Origin: an uncultured Lacinutrix sp.
GTDB taxonomy: Bacteria; Bacteroidota; Bacteroidia; Flavobacteriales; Flavobacteriaceae
Length of the DNA stretch: 15,950 nucleotides
Assembly: GCA_937916035.1 (NCBI GenBank)
Contig: CALGIH010000022.1
Coordinates: 1 to 15,950 of the forward strand
Reading direction: 5' to 3'
The notes under the pieces are model-generated. The model made no database searches and was not told the origin of the DNA. It worked only from the letters and a program-made list of their open reading frames with translations. Below are positions 1 to 6,497 of the stretch, piece by piece (positions within the stretch are counted from its first letter, which is position 1; each line of letters starts with the position of its first letter). The position numbers and the translations under genes are program-made.

Positions 1-329
1 CCAGAATGAAGCATAGCAAATCCTTCAATAAAAAAACCTTGAGCATATTTTTTTGAAAAAAAATGTCTGTAATATGGTGTAATTGAAAATGTACGATAAG
101 CGTCTAAGCCATCAACATTTTTATCTAAAGAAATTAGTGTCCCAATACCAATTGAAGATTCTTCATTTAAAATGCGTTCATAACCAATATCAATCCATTT
201 AAAACCAATTAAATTAGTCATGTTTATATATAATTCATTGCGTTTTTCTGTAATTTCAGTAGTGTCTTCTTGAGCTTGAATGTTTGATATTGAAACGAAT
301 AATACTAAGATTAAAAATGCTTTCTTCAT
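1..329 (-). CDS. Exported outer-membrane protein, 5' part only (runs off the window start)
   Basis: The minus-strand frame opens at ATG 327-329 and stays open to base 1, giving 109 visible residues. Residues 1-20 are a classic Sec signal peptide (MKKAFLILVLF, then a likely cut after IQAQ), so the mature protein begins near EDTTEIT. The mature part alternates polar and aromatic residues, as in beta-strands: NLIGFKWIDIGYERIL, then SIGIGTLISL, then a PYYRHFFSKKYAQGFFIEGF segment. That last segment resembles the conserved centre of DUF3575-like small outer-membrane barrels of Bacteroidota, where surface strands are followed by a short periplasmic turn. The family assignment is from memory and should be treated as tentative; export and a beta-strand character are visible directly. 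The gene is divergent from the aminotransferase at 443 and has an exact TACATTTG -7 box 15 nt upstream of its start. The C-terminus is not in the window. Confidence 0.75.
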   Translation of the reverse strand, partial: MKKAFLILVLFVSISNIQAQEDTTEITEKRNELYINMTNLIGFKWIDIGYERILNEESSIGIGTLISLDKNVDGLDAYRTFSITPYYRHFFSKKYAQGFFIEGFAMLHS

Positions 330-343
330 TAATTTAAATTTTG

Positions 344-360
344 GCAAATGTACAATTTGC
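344..360. repeat. 17-nt inverted repeat over the -7 box of the outer-membrane protein gene
   Basis: GCAAAT (344-349) and ATTTGC (355-360) are perfect inverted arms separated by GTACA. The left arm and spacer contain the minus-strand -7 box at 345-352, so a protein bound here would cover the promoter. A second, weaker pair, ACAAT (362-366) and ATTGT (376-380), lies just upstream of that promoter. Operator function is inferred from the position only; in AT-rich DNA 6-bp arms also occur by chance. Confidence 0.3.
345..352 (-). promoter_or_regulatory. -7 promoter box (TACATTTG) for the gene at 329
   Basis: Read on the minus strand the sequence is TACATTTG, an exact match to the Bacteroidota TAnnTTTG -7 consensus. 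It lies 15 nt before the ATG, giving a leader of only about 8-10 nt. No TTG -33 element is found 17-23 nt upstream, so the match is to the -7 box alone. Confidence 0.5.
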
Positions 361-430
361 AACAATTATTATACTATTGTAGATGTGATTTATATAATTA
401 GGTTGCGTGAATAAATTACTTTTAACTTAT

Positions 431-438
431 TATCTTTA
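431..438 (+). promoter_or_regulatory. -7-like box (TATCTTTA) directly before the aminotransferase
   Basis: TATCTTTA matches TAnnTTTG in seven of eight positions and is separated from ATG 443 by exactly four bases (TACA). If used, transcription would start at or within a few bases of the start codon. A TTG at 403-405 is 25 nt upstream, somewhat far for a -33 element. The same 4-nt spacing occurs before the genes at 3315 and 7430. Confidence 0.4.
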
Positions 439-442
439 TACA

Positions 443-1585
443 ATGCAACATATATCAAAATTGCCCAATTTAGAACCATCTATTTTTTCTGTTATGAGTA
501 CTTTGGCTCATAAACATAATGCTATTAATTTATCTCAAGGGTTTCCAAATTTTAAAGGAGACCAAAAGCTTATTGATTTGGTCAGCAAAGCGATGAATGA
601 TGGTTATAACCACTATGCACCAATGTATGGAGTTTATAAATTAAGAGAAGCCATTGCGAACAAATATGATTTGCTATATGGGTATAGTTATCATCCCGAC
701 AATGAGATTACAATTACTGCAGGAGCAACACAAGCAATCTATGCTGCAGTTACTGCTTTTGTAAAACCTAATGATGAAGTTTTGGTGTTTAGACCAGCTT
801 ATGATTGTTACATTCCAACTATAGAATTATGTGGAGCAAAAGCTGTTTCAGTACAATTAACGTATCCTGGCTATGGTATTGATTGGGAAGAAGTGAAACA
901 AAAAATCACGTCTAAAACCAAAATGATTATTATTAACACACCACATAACCCAAGCGGCACAATATTCTCAAAATCGGATATGTTACAATTGCAAGATATT
1001 ACAAGAGATACAAATATAATTGTGTTAAGTGATGAAGTTTACGAGCATATGGTTTTTGATGGAGAACAGCATCAAAGCATTTGTTTATTTCCAGAACTTA
1101 AAGCCAGAAGTTTTATTACAGCATCTTTTGGCAAAACGTTTCATAATACTGGTTGGAAAATTGGATATTCCTGTGCGCCAAAATATTTAATGGATGAGTT
1201 TGTAAAAGTACATGAGTTTAGTGTATTTAGTATTCACCATCCAACACAAATAGCATTGGCAGAATATTTGAAAACACCAAGCCATTACCAGGAGTTGTCA
1301 GCATTCTTTCAAGCAAAGAGAGATTTGTTTTTAAGCCTAATCAAAGAATCAAAATTCACTTTTACACCTTCTAAAGGTACTTATTTTCAAGCGTTGAATT
1401 ATTCAAATATTACTAATGAAAACGATTATGAATTTGCTGTTCGTTTAACCAAAGACAAAGGGATTGCTTCTATTCCGTTTTCAGGTTTCAACGTCAATAG
1501 TTTAGACGAAAAGATGCTTCGTTTCTGTTTTGCTAAAACCGATGACACCTTAAAAAGAGGCGCAGAAATACTATGCAATATTTAG
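443..1585 (+). CDS. PLP-dependent aminotransferase, methionine/glutamine transaminase type (YbdL-like, class I/II)
   Basis: A 380-residue fold-type I aminotransferase, the usual length for the family, acting in the cytoplasm. Counting from ATG 443, the early SQGFPNF block, the NTPHNPSG motif (165-172), SDEVYEHM with PLP-contacting D197 and Y200, and SFGKTFHNTGWKIGY with Schiff-base Lys231 are all present. A C-terminal Arg (about 360, in LRFCFAK) is placed to bind the substrate carboxylate. The SFGKTFHNTGWK block and the overall pattern are typical of YbdL-type methionine aminotransferases and of glutamine transaminase K/kynurenine aminotransferases, which move an amino group from methionine, glutamine or aromatic amino acids to a 2-oxo acid. 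The frame extends to a GTG at 407, but homologous sequence starts with MQHISKLPN and a -7-like box sits inside the extension, so 443 was chosen. The omega-amidase at 3315 supports glutamine use. The gene overlaps the convergent serine hydrolase by its stop codon. Confidence 0.9.
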   Translation: MQHISKLPNLEPSIFSVMSTLAHKHNAINLSQGFPNFKGDQKLIDLVSKAMNDGYNHYAPMYGVYKLREAIANKYDLLYGYSYHPDNEITITAGATQAIYAAVTAFVKPNDEVLVFRPAYDCYIPTIELCGAKAVSVQLTYPGYGIDWEEVKQKITSKTKMIIINTPHNPSGTIFSKSDMLQLQDITRDTNIIVLSDEVYEHMVFDGEQHQSICLFPELKARSFITASFGKTFHNTGWKIGYSCAPKYLMDEFVKVHEFSVFSIHHPTQIALAEYLKTPSHYQELSAFFQAKRDLFLSLIKESKFTFTPSKGTYFQALNYSNITNENDYEFAVRLTKDKGIASIPFSGFNVNSLDEKMLRFCFAKTDDTLKRGAEILCNI

Positions 1586-2739
1586 TCGAAACTTTTTTCT
1601 ACTTTTTTCATAAAGTCTTCAATTTTTGATGGGTCTAACCACCTTGTAACAACAACCAAGTCATTTTCTTTATCAATAACTATAAAGTTACCGCCAAATC
1701 CAGCTGCATAATAAATGTTTTCTGAAAGTCCTTCCCAATGCCTATCTCCTTTTTTGTTAAGCCACCACATATAACCATAATTAGCATTTGGTATTGAAGG
1801 CGTTATGGCTTTCTCAATCCAAGACTCACTTATTAGTTGTTGCTCTTTCCACTTGCCATTATTTAAAAATAATAATCCAAATCGTGCCATGTCTTCAGCC
1901 GAAATAAAAATTCCACCACCAGAATGTCCACCACCAGTTACAGATTTCATTTTTAAACCATCAATCACAGTCCAAGCATTGTCATAACCAAACCATCTCC
2001 AAGTAGTTGATGCGCCAATTGGATCCATGATACGTTCTTTTAAAACTTGAGGAACAGGCTGTCTCCAAACATGAGTCAATGAATACGCTAATACATTTAC
2101 ACGAACATCGTTATACTCCATAAAAGTTCCAGGTTCTTTTAACTCTCTGTGTTTCCAATCGTCAATAACTCCTTCTCTTGGTGGTCTGTCTGCCCAATCT
2201 TTTCCACCCCAAAGATCTCCAGACCAATCTGAGTTTTGTTGTAACAAATGTGCCCATGTGACTTTGCTGTTGTGATTTCCCCTAAATGTGCCATCCCAAA
2301 TGTAATTAACAACATTGTCTTCAGTAGTGGCTATTAACCCATTATCATAAGCCAATCCAGCAACTGTTGAAAGAAAACTTTTGGTAACACTGAAGGTCAT
2401 ATCCACACGTTTAGTGTCTCCCCATTTTGCAACAACATATCCATTTTTTAAAATAATCCCAGCTGGACCTCCTCTTTCCTTAGTTGGACCTAAAATTTCA
2501 TGGAATGGTTCTCTTGCAAATCCCTTTAAAATAGCAATCCTTAAATCTTTTGATTCAGAATATTCATTGGAGTTGGCAAAAGCAACGGCATCTGATAGCA
2601 ATGCTGAATTTACATTCACTTCATCTGGAGTTTTTACCTGCCAAATTGCATTCCGTTCTGGAAAATAAGTAATGTCTTGGGCAGTGCCATTACTTTGAAA
2701 TGATACTGTGATAATGAAAGTTAAAAGAAAGTATTTCAT
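1582..2739 (-). CDS. Exported serine hydrolase, beta-lactamase class C / penicillin-binding-like family
   Basis: 385 residues. Residues 1-20 form a Sec signal peptide (hydrophobic FLLTFIITVSF, cut after NGTA or TAQ), so the enzyme is probably periplasmic; no lipobox Cys is seen. The serine-acyl-enzyme motifs are present in order: S117-V-T-K120 in TFSVTKSFLST, Y209-N-D in MEYNDVRVN where class C enzymes have Y-x-N, and a C-terminal glycine motif G347-F-G-G in place of KTG/HxG. A Gly-rich GGGHSGGG stretch lies at 269-276. This family includes esterases, DD-peptidases, 6-aminohexanoate-dimer hydrolases and true beta-lactamases. The absence of a KTG triad argues against a beta-lactamase, and the substrate cannot be read from sequence. 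Its ATG lies 13 bp after the acetyltransferase stop, so the two are probably co-transcribed. Its TAA stop (minus) and the aminotransferase TAG stop (plus) share the four bases TTAG at 1582-1585. Confidence 0.9.
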   Translation of the reverse strand: MKYFLLTFIITVSFQSNGTAQDITYFPERNAIWQVKTPDEVNVNSALLSDAVAFANSNEYSESKDLRIAILKGFAREPFHEILGPTKERGGPAGIILKNGYVVAKWGDTKRVDMTFSVTKSFLSTVAGLAYDNGLIATTEDNVVNYIWDGTFRGNHNSKVTWAHLLQQNSDWSGDLWGGKDWADRPPREGVIDDWKHRELKEPGTFMEYNDVRVNVLAYSLTHVWRQPVPQVLKERIMDPIGASTTWRWFGYDNAWTVIDGLKMKSVTGGGHSGGGIFISAEDMARFGLLFLNNGKWKEQQLISESWIEKAITPSIPNANYGYMWWLNKKGDRHWEGLSENIYYAAGFGGNFIVIDKENDLVVVTRWLDPSKIEDFMKKVEKSFD

Positions 2740-2752
2740 ATTGATTTTGATA

Positions 2753-3280
2753 TTATTTTAATTGGCATTTCATCAACCAATCTGTTTGTTTGTCTTTTCC
2801 AATGTAATAAGGATGAGTGCCGAATTTTTTAAAACCATGTGCTTCATAAAATCGGACTGCATCTTTGTTTTCTTGCCATACACCTAGCCATAAAAAGGTG
2901 GCTTTACGACGTTTTGCTGTATCTATAACTTTTAGTAACATAACCTTTCCAATGCCTTGGCTTTGAAAATCTTTCAATACGTAAATACGCTCCAGTTCTA
3001 TGGAGCTCTTTGCGAATTGTTCAGTTTGTGCTTCAAGTTTATTGAGTTTAAAATAACCAACAAGCACATTTTTCAAGTACACAAAATAAAATTCGGAATT
3101 AATATCTAGCAACTGCTCTACAATAGCATTTTCATTAAAAGCCTCATTGATATAATTCCAGAAATCTTCAGGGTTGTTTTGCCTTTCAAAAGCATTAACA
3201 AAAGTATCTCTGGTAATGTCAACCAAGACACCTAAATCTTCAATCGCACATCTTTCAAAAGTTAAATTCATAATGACCAT
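2753..3280 (-). CDS. GNAT N-acetyltransferase, PaiA-like (possible polyamine acetyltransferase)
   Basis: 175 residues covering a whole GNAT fold. Motif A, the acetyl-CoA pyrophosphate loop, is Q106-SQ-G-I-G111 following the beta4 strand LERIYVLKDF. Motif B is WLGVWQENKDAVRFYEAHGF (131-150), and the C-terminal GTHPYYIGKDKQTDWLM completes the fold. The set ERIYV, then WLGVWQxN, then FYxxxGF, then a YxGxDxQTDxxM ending, closely matches my memory of Bacillus PaiA, a spermidine/spermine N1-acetyltransferase that also lowers protease and sporulation gene expression. Whether this protein uses polyamines is inference. Start: ATG 3280 is the longest. ATG 3271 (MNLTFERC) is equally good, because a TAAATTTA -7-like box overlaps the first ATG and lies 8 nt before the second. 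It is cytoplasmic, first in a two-gene unit with the serine hydrolase, and divergent from the omega-amidase with 34 bp between them. Confidence 0.85.
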   Translation of the reverse strand: MVIMNLTFERCAIEDLGVLVDITRDTFVNAFERQNNPEDFWNYINEAFNENAIVEQLLDINSEFYFVYLKNVLVGYFKLNKLEAQTEQFAKSSIELERIYVLKDFQSQGIGKVMLLKVIDTAKRRKATFLWLGVWQENKDAVRFYEAHGFKKFGTHPYYIGKDKQTDWLMKCQLK

Positions 3281-3302
3281 AAATTTACCTAAATTTTTTA
3301 GT

Positions 3303-3310
3303 TATTTTTA
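3303..3310 (+). promoter_or_regulatory. -7-like box (TATTTTTA) directly before the omega-amidase
   Basis: TATTTTTA fits TAnnTTTG except for the final base and stands exactly four bases (GGGT) before ATG 3315, predicting a leaderless or nearly leaderless transcript. The intergenic space to the divergent acetyltransferase is only 34 bp, so any -33 contact would lie at the start of that gene. No TTG was found at the expected distance. Confidence 0.4.
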
Positions 3311-3314
3311 GGGT

Positions 3315-4094
3315 ATGCAACAACAACTTAAAATAGCAATCATTCAATCGGATTTAGTTTGGGAAAATCCTGAACAAAATAGGCAAAATTTTGCTGAGAA
3401 AATTAAGAAAATAAAAGAGCCAGTTGATATTATTGTATTACCTGAAATGTTCACCTCTGGTTTTACCATGAATCCTGAACATGTTTCTGAAACCATGGAT
3501 GGCCAAACGATTGCTTGGATGAAAGAAATTGCAATAAGAAGTAATGCAGCAGTATGTGGAAGCCTTGTAATCTCTGAAAATGAGCATTATTATAACAGAT
3601 TTGTGTTCGCAACTCCTGAAGACGATATAAAATATTATGATAAGCGCCACACCTTTACGCTCGCTGGAGAAAACAAAGTATATAAAGCCGGAAGTGAAAG
3701 GGTAATCATTAATTATAAAGGGTGGAAAATTTGCTCTTTAGTATGTTACGATTTACGTTTTCCTGTTTGGGCAAGAAACACTGATGATTATGATGTAGTC
3801 ATGTACGTTGCCAATTGGCCAAAACCAAGAATTAATGCTTGGGACGCATTGTTAAAAGCGAGAGCGATTGAAAACATGAGTTACGGCATTGGTGTAAACC
3901 GTGTTGGCTTTGATAACAATAGTTATGAGTATCCAGGACATTCAGCTGTTTATGATGGATTAGGAGAATGTATTACAAGTATGAAACCAAATGCAGAACA
4001 AATAGCAATTGTAACCTTAGAAAAAAATCATTTAGAAACAATAAGACAAAAATTAAAATTCCTGGATGATAGAGATGCCTTTACTTTAAAATAA
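3315..4094 (+). CDS. Carbon-nitrogen hydrolase, omega-amidase type (YafV/Nit2-like)
   Basis: 259 residues, normal for a single-domain nitrilase-superfamily amidase. The Glu-Lys-Cys catalytic triad is clear: E44 in IVLPEMFTSGF, K110 in YYDKRHTF and C144 in LVCYDLRFPVW. The blocks FTSGF near the Glu, CYDLRFPVWARN after the Cys, NWPKPRINAWDALLKARAIEN and GVNRVG are those I associate with E. coli YafV and eukaryotic Nit2. These omega-amidases hydrolyse 2-oxoglutaramate (and 2-oxosuccinamate) to 2-oxoglutarate (or oxaloacetate) and ammonia. 2-Oxoglutaramate is the by-product when glutamine is the amino donor in transamination, so the aminotransferase at 443 is its natural partner, although a minus-strand pair of genes separates them here. 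The gene is cytoplasmic. Its last 14 bp overlap the 3' end of the convergent Ig-like lipoprotein gene, with no terminator between them. Confidence 0.9.
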   Translation: MQQQLKIAIIQSDLVWENPEQNRQNFAEKIKKIKEPVDIIVLPEMFTSGFTMNPEHVSETMDGQTIAWMKEIAIRSNAAVCGSLVISENEHYYNRFVFATPEDDIKYYDKRHTFTLAGENKVYKAGSERVIINYKGWKICSLVCYDLRFPVWARNTDDYDVVMYVANWPKPRINAWDALLKARAIENMSYGIGVNRVGFDNNSYEYPGHSAVYDGLGECITSMKPNAEQIAIVTLEKNHLETIRQKLKFLDDRDAFTLK

Positions 4095-5685
4095 AAGTTT
4101 CTATATAATCCCAACCAGAGCGAATTTCCAAAACAGTTGGATAATAACTTACACGTTCAGACTGTTCTTTTTTAAGATAATTTCCAGTGTCATACTCTTT
4201 ATTTCCATTGGTATCATAAATAACACGCACTAAGTAATTTGCGGCAGTTATTTGAATAAAATCCAAAGGTTCAGATTTTGTAGTATATTTTTCTTCTTTC
4301 ACCTCACCTTGAGGTGTTACAAGTTGAACAATTAAAGGGTACACAGCATTTTGAAGCGTAAGACGCAAGTTACCATAATCTGATAAGGCTCTAGTTTTAA
4401 CATTAAAATCAAGTGTGTCATTTTCTGCACCAAAGAAGTCTTTTACAGCACCTGGAAGCATCCTTATTTTATAGGTGTTTTCTTCCTTCTTGTCAAATTT
4501 AAAAGTATAACTATTTGTAATGATCTCAAAGTCTGTAGCATATTCAACATTTGAAGAATCCTTAGCCATAATAGATATTTTACTTTTATCTAAAGCCGTC
4601 AAGGGGTTATTTGCAGTCATCACAAAATCTTCACTCAACTTTAAATTTAGGACGCTCTTTGCAGAAATTATCAAGGAGTCTTTTTCAAGAGTTCGAGTTT
4701 TTACAGTAAGTGTATCAGCATAATTTGTATTTGTTACTTGGAACACCAATGAATCTAGCGCAATATCAGGTTTAAAAAAATAGTATAAGCTATCCAATTT
4801 AGAATCCTTCATAATATTGCTTTCAAAATCATCAGGCACACTTGATAGCAAGTTGATTTTCATAGTCTCGGAGTTACCCTCATAACCAAATGCAATTTTG
4901 TTTCCAGAGACTAGTTTTGGTCTCGCAGCTTTAAAATTTGTAACTTCCTTAAACAATTTAAGAACATAATTAGAGTCTGATGGAACTGTAATTATCTCTT
5001 TTCTGAATCCAATTTTATCTTCTTTTTGTTGGAATGTATAGTTGCTATTTTCATCTTTTAAAGCAACCAATAAATACTTGCCAGCTTTTAAATTATCTAA
5101 CTGAAAGGTAGAGGTACTGTCCAACGTATTGGTGATGTATTTTGGTTTTTTCTTGTAAATAACAGAGTCTGTAAATGTTGAATCAACTTCATAAAGCATT
5201 ACAGACACAAACTCCTCAGGTTTTTGATTGAGCGCATCTTCAACACTACCATTTACTTGGAGAGAGTCTATGTAAGTTCCTGTTGAAAACACATATCTAT
5301 AATAAGGATAAGGATTGGCTTCATTATTATCAACAATGCTTTCACCAAAATTAAAAGCATAAGTTGTATTGGGCTGAAGCGTATCGAAAATTTTAATACT
5401 AATGTATTTGCTAGCAGTACCAAGTGGAGTTACTTCAGGTTCAAGATTCATTGGTGGCGAAATAATTAGCTGCTTCTGTAAGTCTTTTATTTTAATGTAT
5501 TCATCAAAATAAATCTTTATTTCTGTTGCCTTAAAGTTGGTTGAATAGTTTTTAGGTTCAGATTTTGTAATTATAGGAGGCGTCACGTCTTTTTCGCCAC
5601 CAGAAGGTGTACCTCTATTTGCACATTGAGCAAATAGGAAACCAATAACTACTAATACTATTAAATTTGAGAGAACCCTCTTCAT
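4081..5685 (-). CDS. Lipoprotein with N-terminal bacterial Ig-like (SbsA-type) domain
   Basis: 534 residues from ATG 5685. Residues 1-20 are a lipoprotein signal (MKRVLSNLIVLVVIGFLFAQ) with a candidate lipid-modified C21 followed by ANRGTPSGG. The -1 residue is Gln, unlike the usual Gly/Ala/Ser. About 36-145 is a bacterial Ig-like domain of the Big_5/SbsA kind (PPIITKSEPKNYSTNF, IKIYFDEYI, then TLQPNTTYAFNFG). The rest is beta-rich, with LVALKDENSNYTF near the middle and a DTNGNKEYDTGNYL segment near the C-terminus whose spaced Asp/Asn residues look like a calcium-type loop. The function is unknown; related lipoproteins are common in Bacteroidota. The frame can be extended to a TTG at 5715, but that would bury the signal peptide, so it was rejected. 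It lies 54 bp after comF on the same strand and could be co-transcribed. The 3' end overlaps the omega-amidase by 14 bp. Confidence 0.85.
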   Translation of the reverse strand: MKRVLSNLIVLVVIGFLFAQCANRGTPSGGEKDVTPPIITKSEPKNYSTNFKATEIKIYFDEYIKIKDLQKQLIISPPMNLEPEVTPLGTASKYISIKIFDTLQPNTTYAFNFGESIVDNNEANPYPYYRYVFSTGTYIDSLQVNGSVEDALNQKPEEFVSVMLYEVDSTFTDSVIYKKKPKYITNTLDSTSTFQLDNLKAGKYLLVALKDENSNYTFQQKEDKIGFRKEIITVPSDSNYVLKLFKEVTNFKAARPKLVSGNKIAFGYEGNSETMKINLLSSVPDDFESNIMKDSKLDSLYYFFKPDIALDSLVFQVTNTNYADTLTVKTRTLEKDSLIISAKSVLNLKLSEDFVMTANNPLTALDKSKISIMAKDSSNVEYATDFEIITNSYTFKFDKKEENTYKIRMLPGAVKDFFGAENDTLDFNVKTRALSDYGNLRLTLQNAVYPLIVQLVTPQGEVKEEKYTTKSEPLDFIQITAANYLVRVIYDTNGNKEYDTGNYLKKEQSERVSYYPTVLEIRSGWDYIETFILK

Positions 5686-5739
5686 TAAAAAAAATAATTT
5701 TACGCAAAATAACAACTTAATTTAATACAAACGAAAAAC

Positions 5740-6420
5740 TTAACTAGCAATTGCCATTGATGCGACACTAATTTTCACATTTTTAGCTTTTGTTAATATA
5801 TTTACACAAGCTTCAATGGTAGCTCCTGTGGTGATAATATCATCAACTAACAGAATATGTTTACCTTCAATTAAGGAATTGTTTTCTATAGTGAAAACTT
5901 CGTTGCCACTATTCCAACGAGCTATACGTTTTTTAAATACTTGAGTTTTGGTGTTGGTAGTTTTGATAAGTACATTATCAATGTAATCTGCATTTAAAGC
6001 AGTTGCAATTTCTAAACCAAATTTAGCCACTTGATTATAACCGCGTTTTCGTTGCTTCTTTTTGTGTAATGGCACAGGGATTACCACATCAACAGTATTG
6101 TAATCCGGAATATTTGAAAGCTCGTAACCTAACCATTTACCTAAGAACATGCCAATATCTTCATGACCTTTATATTTTAGATTATGAAGAAGGTGTTGCA
6201 CAATCCCTTTCTTTTCAAAGTTTAAAAGTGCAGTTGCATGCTCTATCTTTACACGACCATAAAAAACCTTTTCTACAGTATTGTCATTATTAAGGTGGAA
6301 ATTTGTTACAGGTAAATCATGCCTGCACTTAGTACACAAATAATCTTCATTATCTGATAATAACAAGGAACAGCCAAAGCAAACCTTCGGAAAAAATAAG
6401 TTTAACAAGTTTTTTATCAC
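5740..6420 (-). CDS. comF: ComF-family phosphoribosyltransferase-like protein
   Basis: 226 residues, standard for ComF/GntX proteins. The N-terminus carries a four-cysteine zinc module (C14-x2-C17 and C29-x2-C32). A type I phosphoribosyltransferase domain follows, with the family motif PVPLHKKKQRKRGYNQ (116-130) and the PRPP loop LVDDIITTGAT (191-201); a TxTQ element (about 157-160) is also seen. ComFC is required for DNA uptake during transformation in Gram-positive and some Gram-negative bacteria, probably through a role in handling incoming single strands; whether this organism is competent is unknown. It acts in the cytoplasm. The start is GTG 6420: no in-frame ATG occurs before the upstream stop near 6439, and the protein then begins MIKNLLNLFFPKVC as expected for the family. 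An exact TAAGTTTG -7 box lies 24 nt upstream. Confidence 0.92.
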   Translation of the reverse strand: MIKNLLNLFFPKVCFGCSLLLSDNEDYLCTKCRHDLPVTNFHLNNDNTVEKVFYGRVKIEHATALLNFEKKGIVQHLLHNLKYKGHEDIGMFLGKWLGYELSNIPDYNTVDVVIPVPLHKKKQRKRGYNQVAKFGLEIATALNADYIDNVLIKTTNTKTQVFKKRIARWNSGNEVFTIENNSLIEGKHILLVDDIITTGATIEACVNILTKAKNVKISVASMAIAS

Positions 6421-6444
6421 TTTGTCGATTATAATTAATTAACA

Positions 6445-6452
6445 CAAACTTA
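6445..6452 (-). promoter_or_regulatory. -7 promoter box (TAAGTTTG) for comF
   Basis: On the minus strand the bases read TAAGTTTG, an exact TAnnTTTG match, 24 nt before the GTG start. No clear TTG -33 element precedes it. The surrounding 77-bp divergent region is strongly AT-rich, with several TTAATTAA-like palindromic runs. Confidence 0.42.
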
Positions 6453-6457
6453 ATATA

Positions 6458-6465
6458 TATTTTTA
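6458..6465 (+). promoter_or_regulatory. -7-like box (TATTTTTA) for the coiled-coil protein gene
   Basis: TATTTTTA lies 32 nt before ATG 6498 and is the best plus-strand TAnnTTTG-like match in the divergent region. It nearly abuts the comF -7 box on the other strand, so the two promoters would be back to back. The run is T-rich and the match may be accidental. Confidence 0.25.
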
Positions 6466-6497
6466 CTTAATAATTAATTCATCCCTTAGAATTTATA

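Noticed and set aside
407..442. GTG start giving the aminotransferase 12 extra residues
   Set aside because: The extension (MNKLLLTYYLYT) is not typical of the family, and the -7-like box and ATG at 443 give a normal start.
2381..2668. Plus-strand open frame of 95 codons inside the serine hydrolase
   Set aside because: It overlaps the SxxK region of a clear gene and has no protein features of its own.
5686..5715. TTG start extending the Ig-like lipoprotein
   Set aside because: It would bury the signal peptide; the methionine at 5685 gives a proper lipoprotein signal.
6421..6497. AT-rich TTAATTAA-type runs as a replication origin
   Set aside because: They span only 77 bp between divergent genes, with no DnaA-box pattern or origin-associated genes; an ordinary promoter region explains them.
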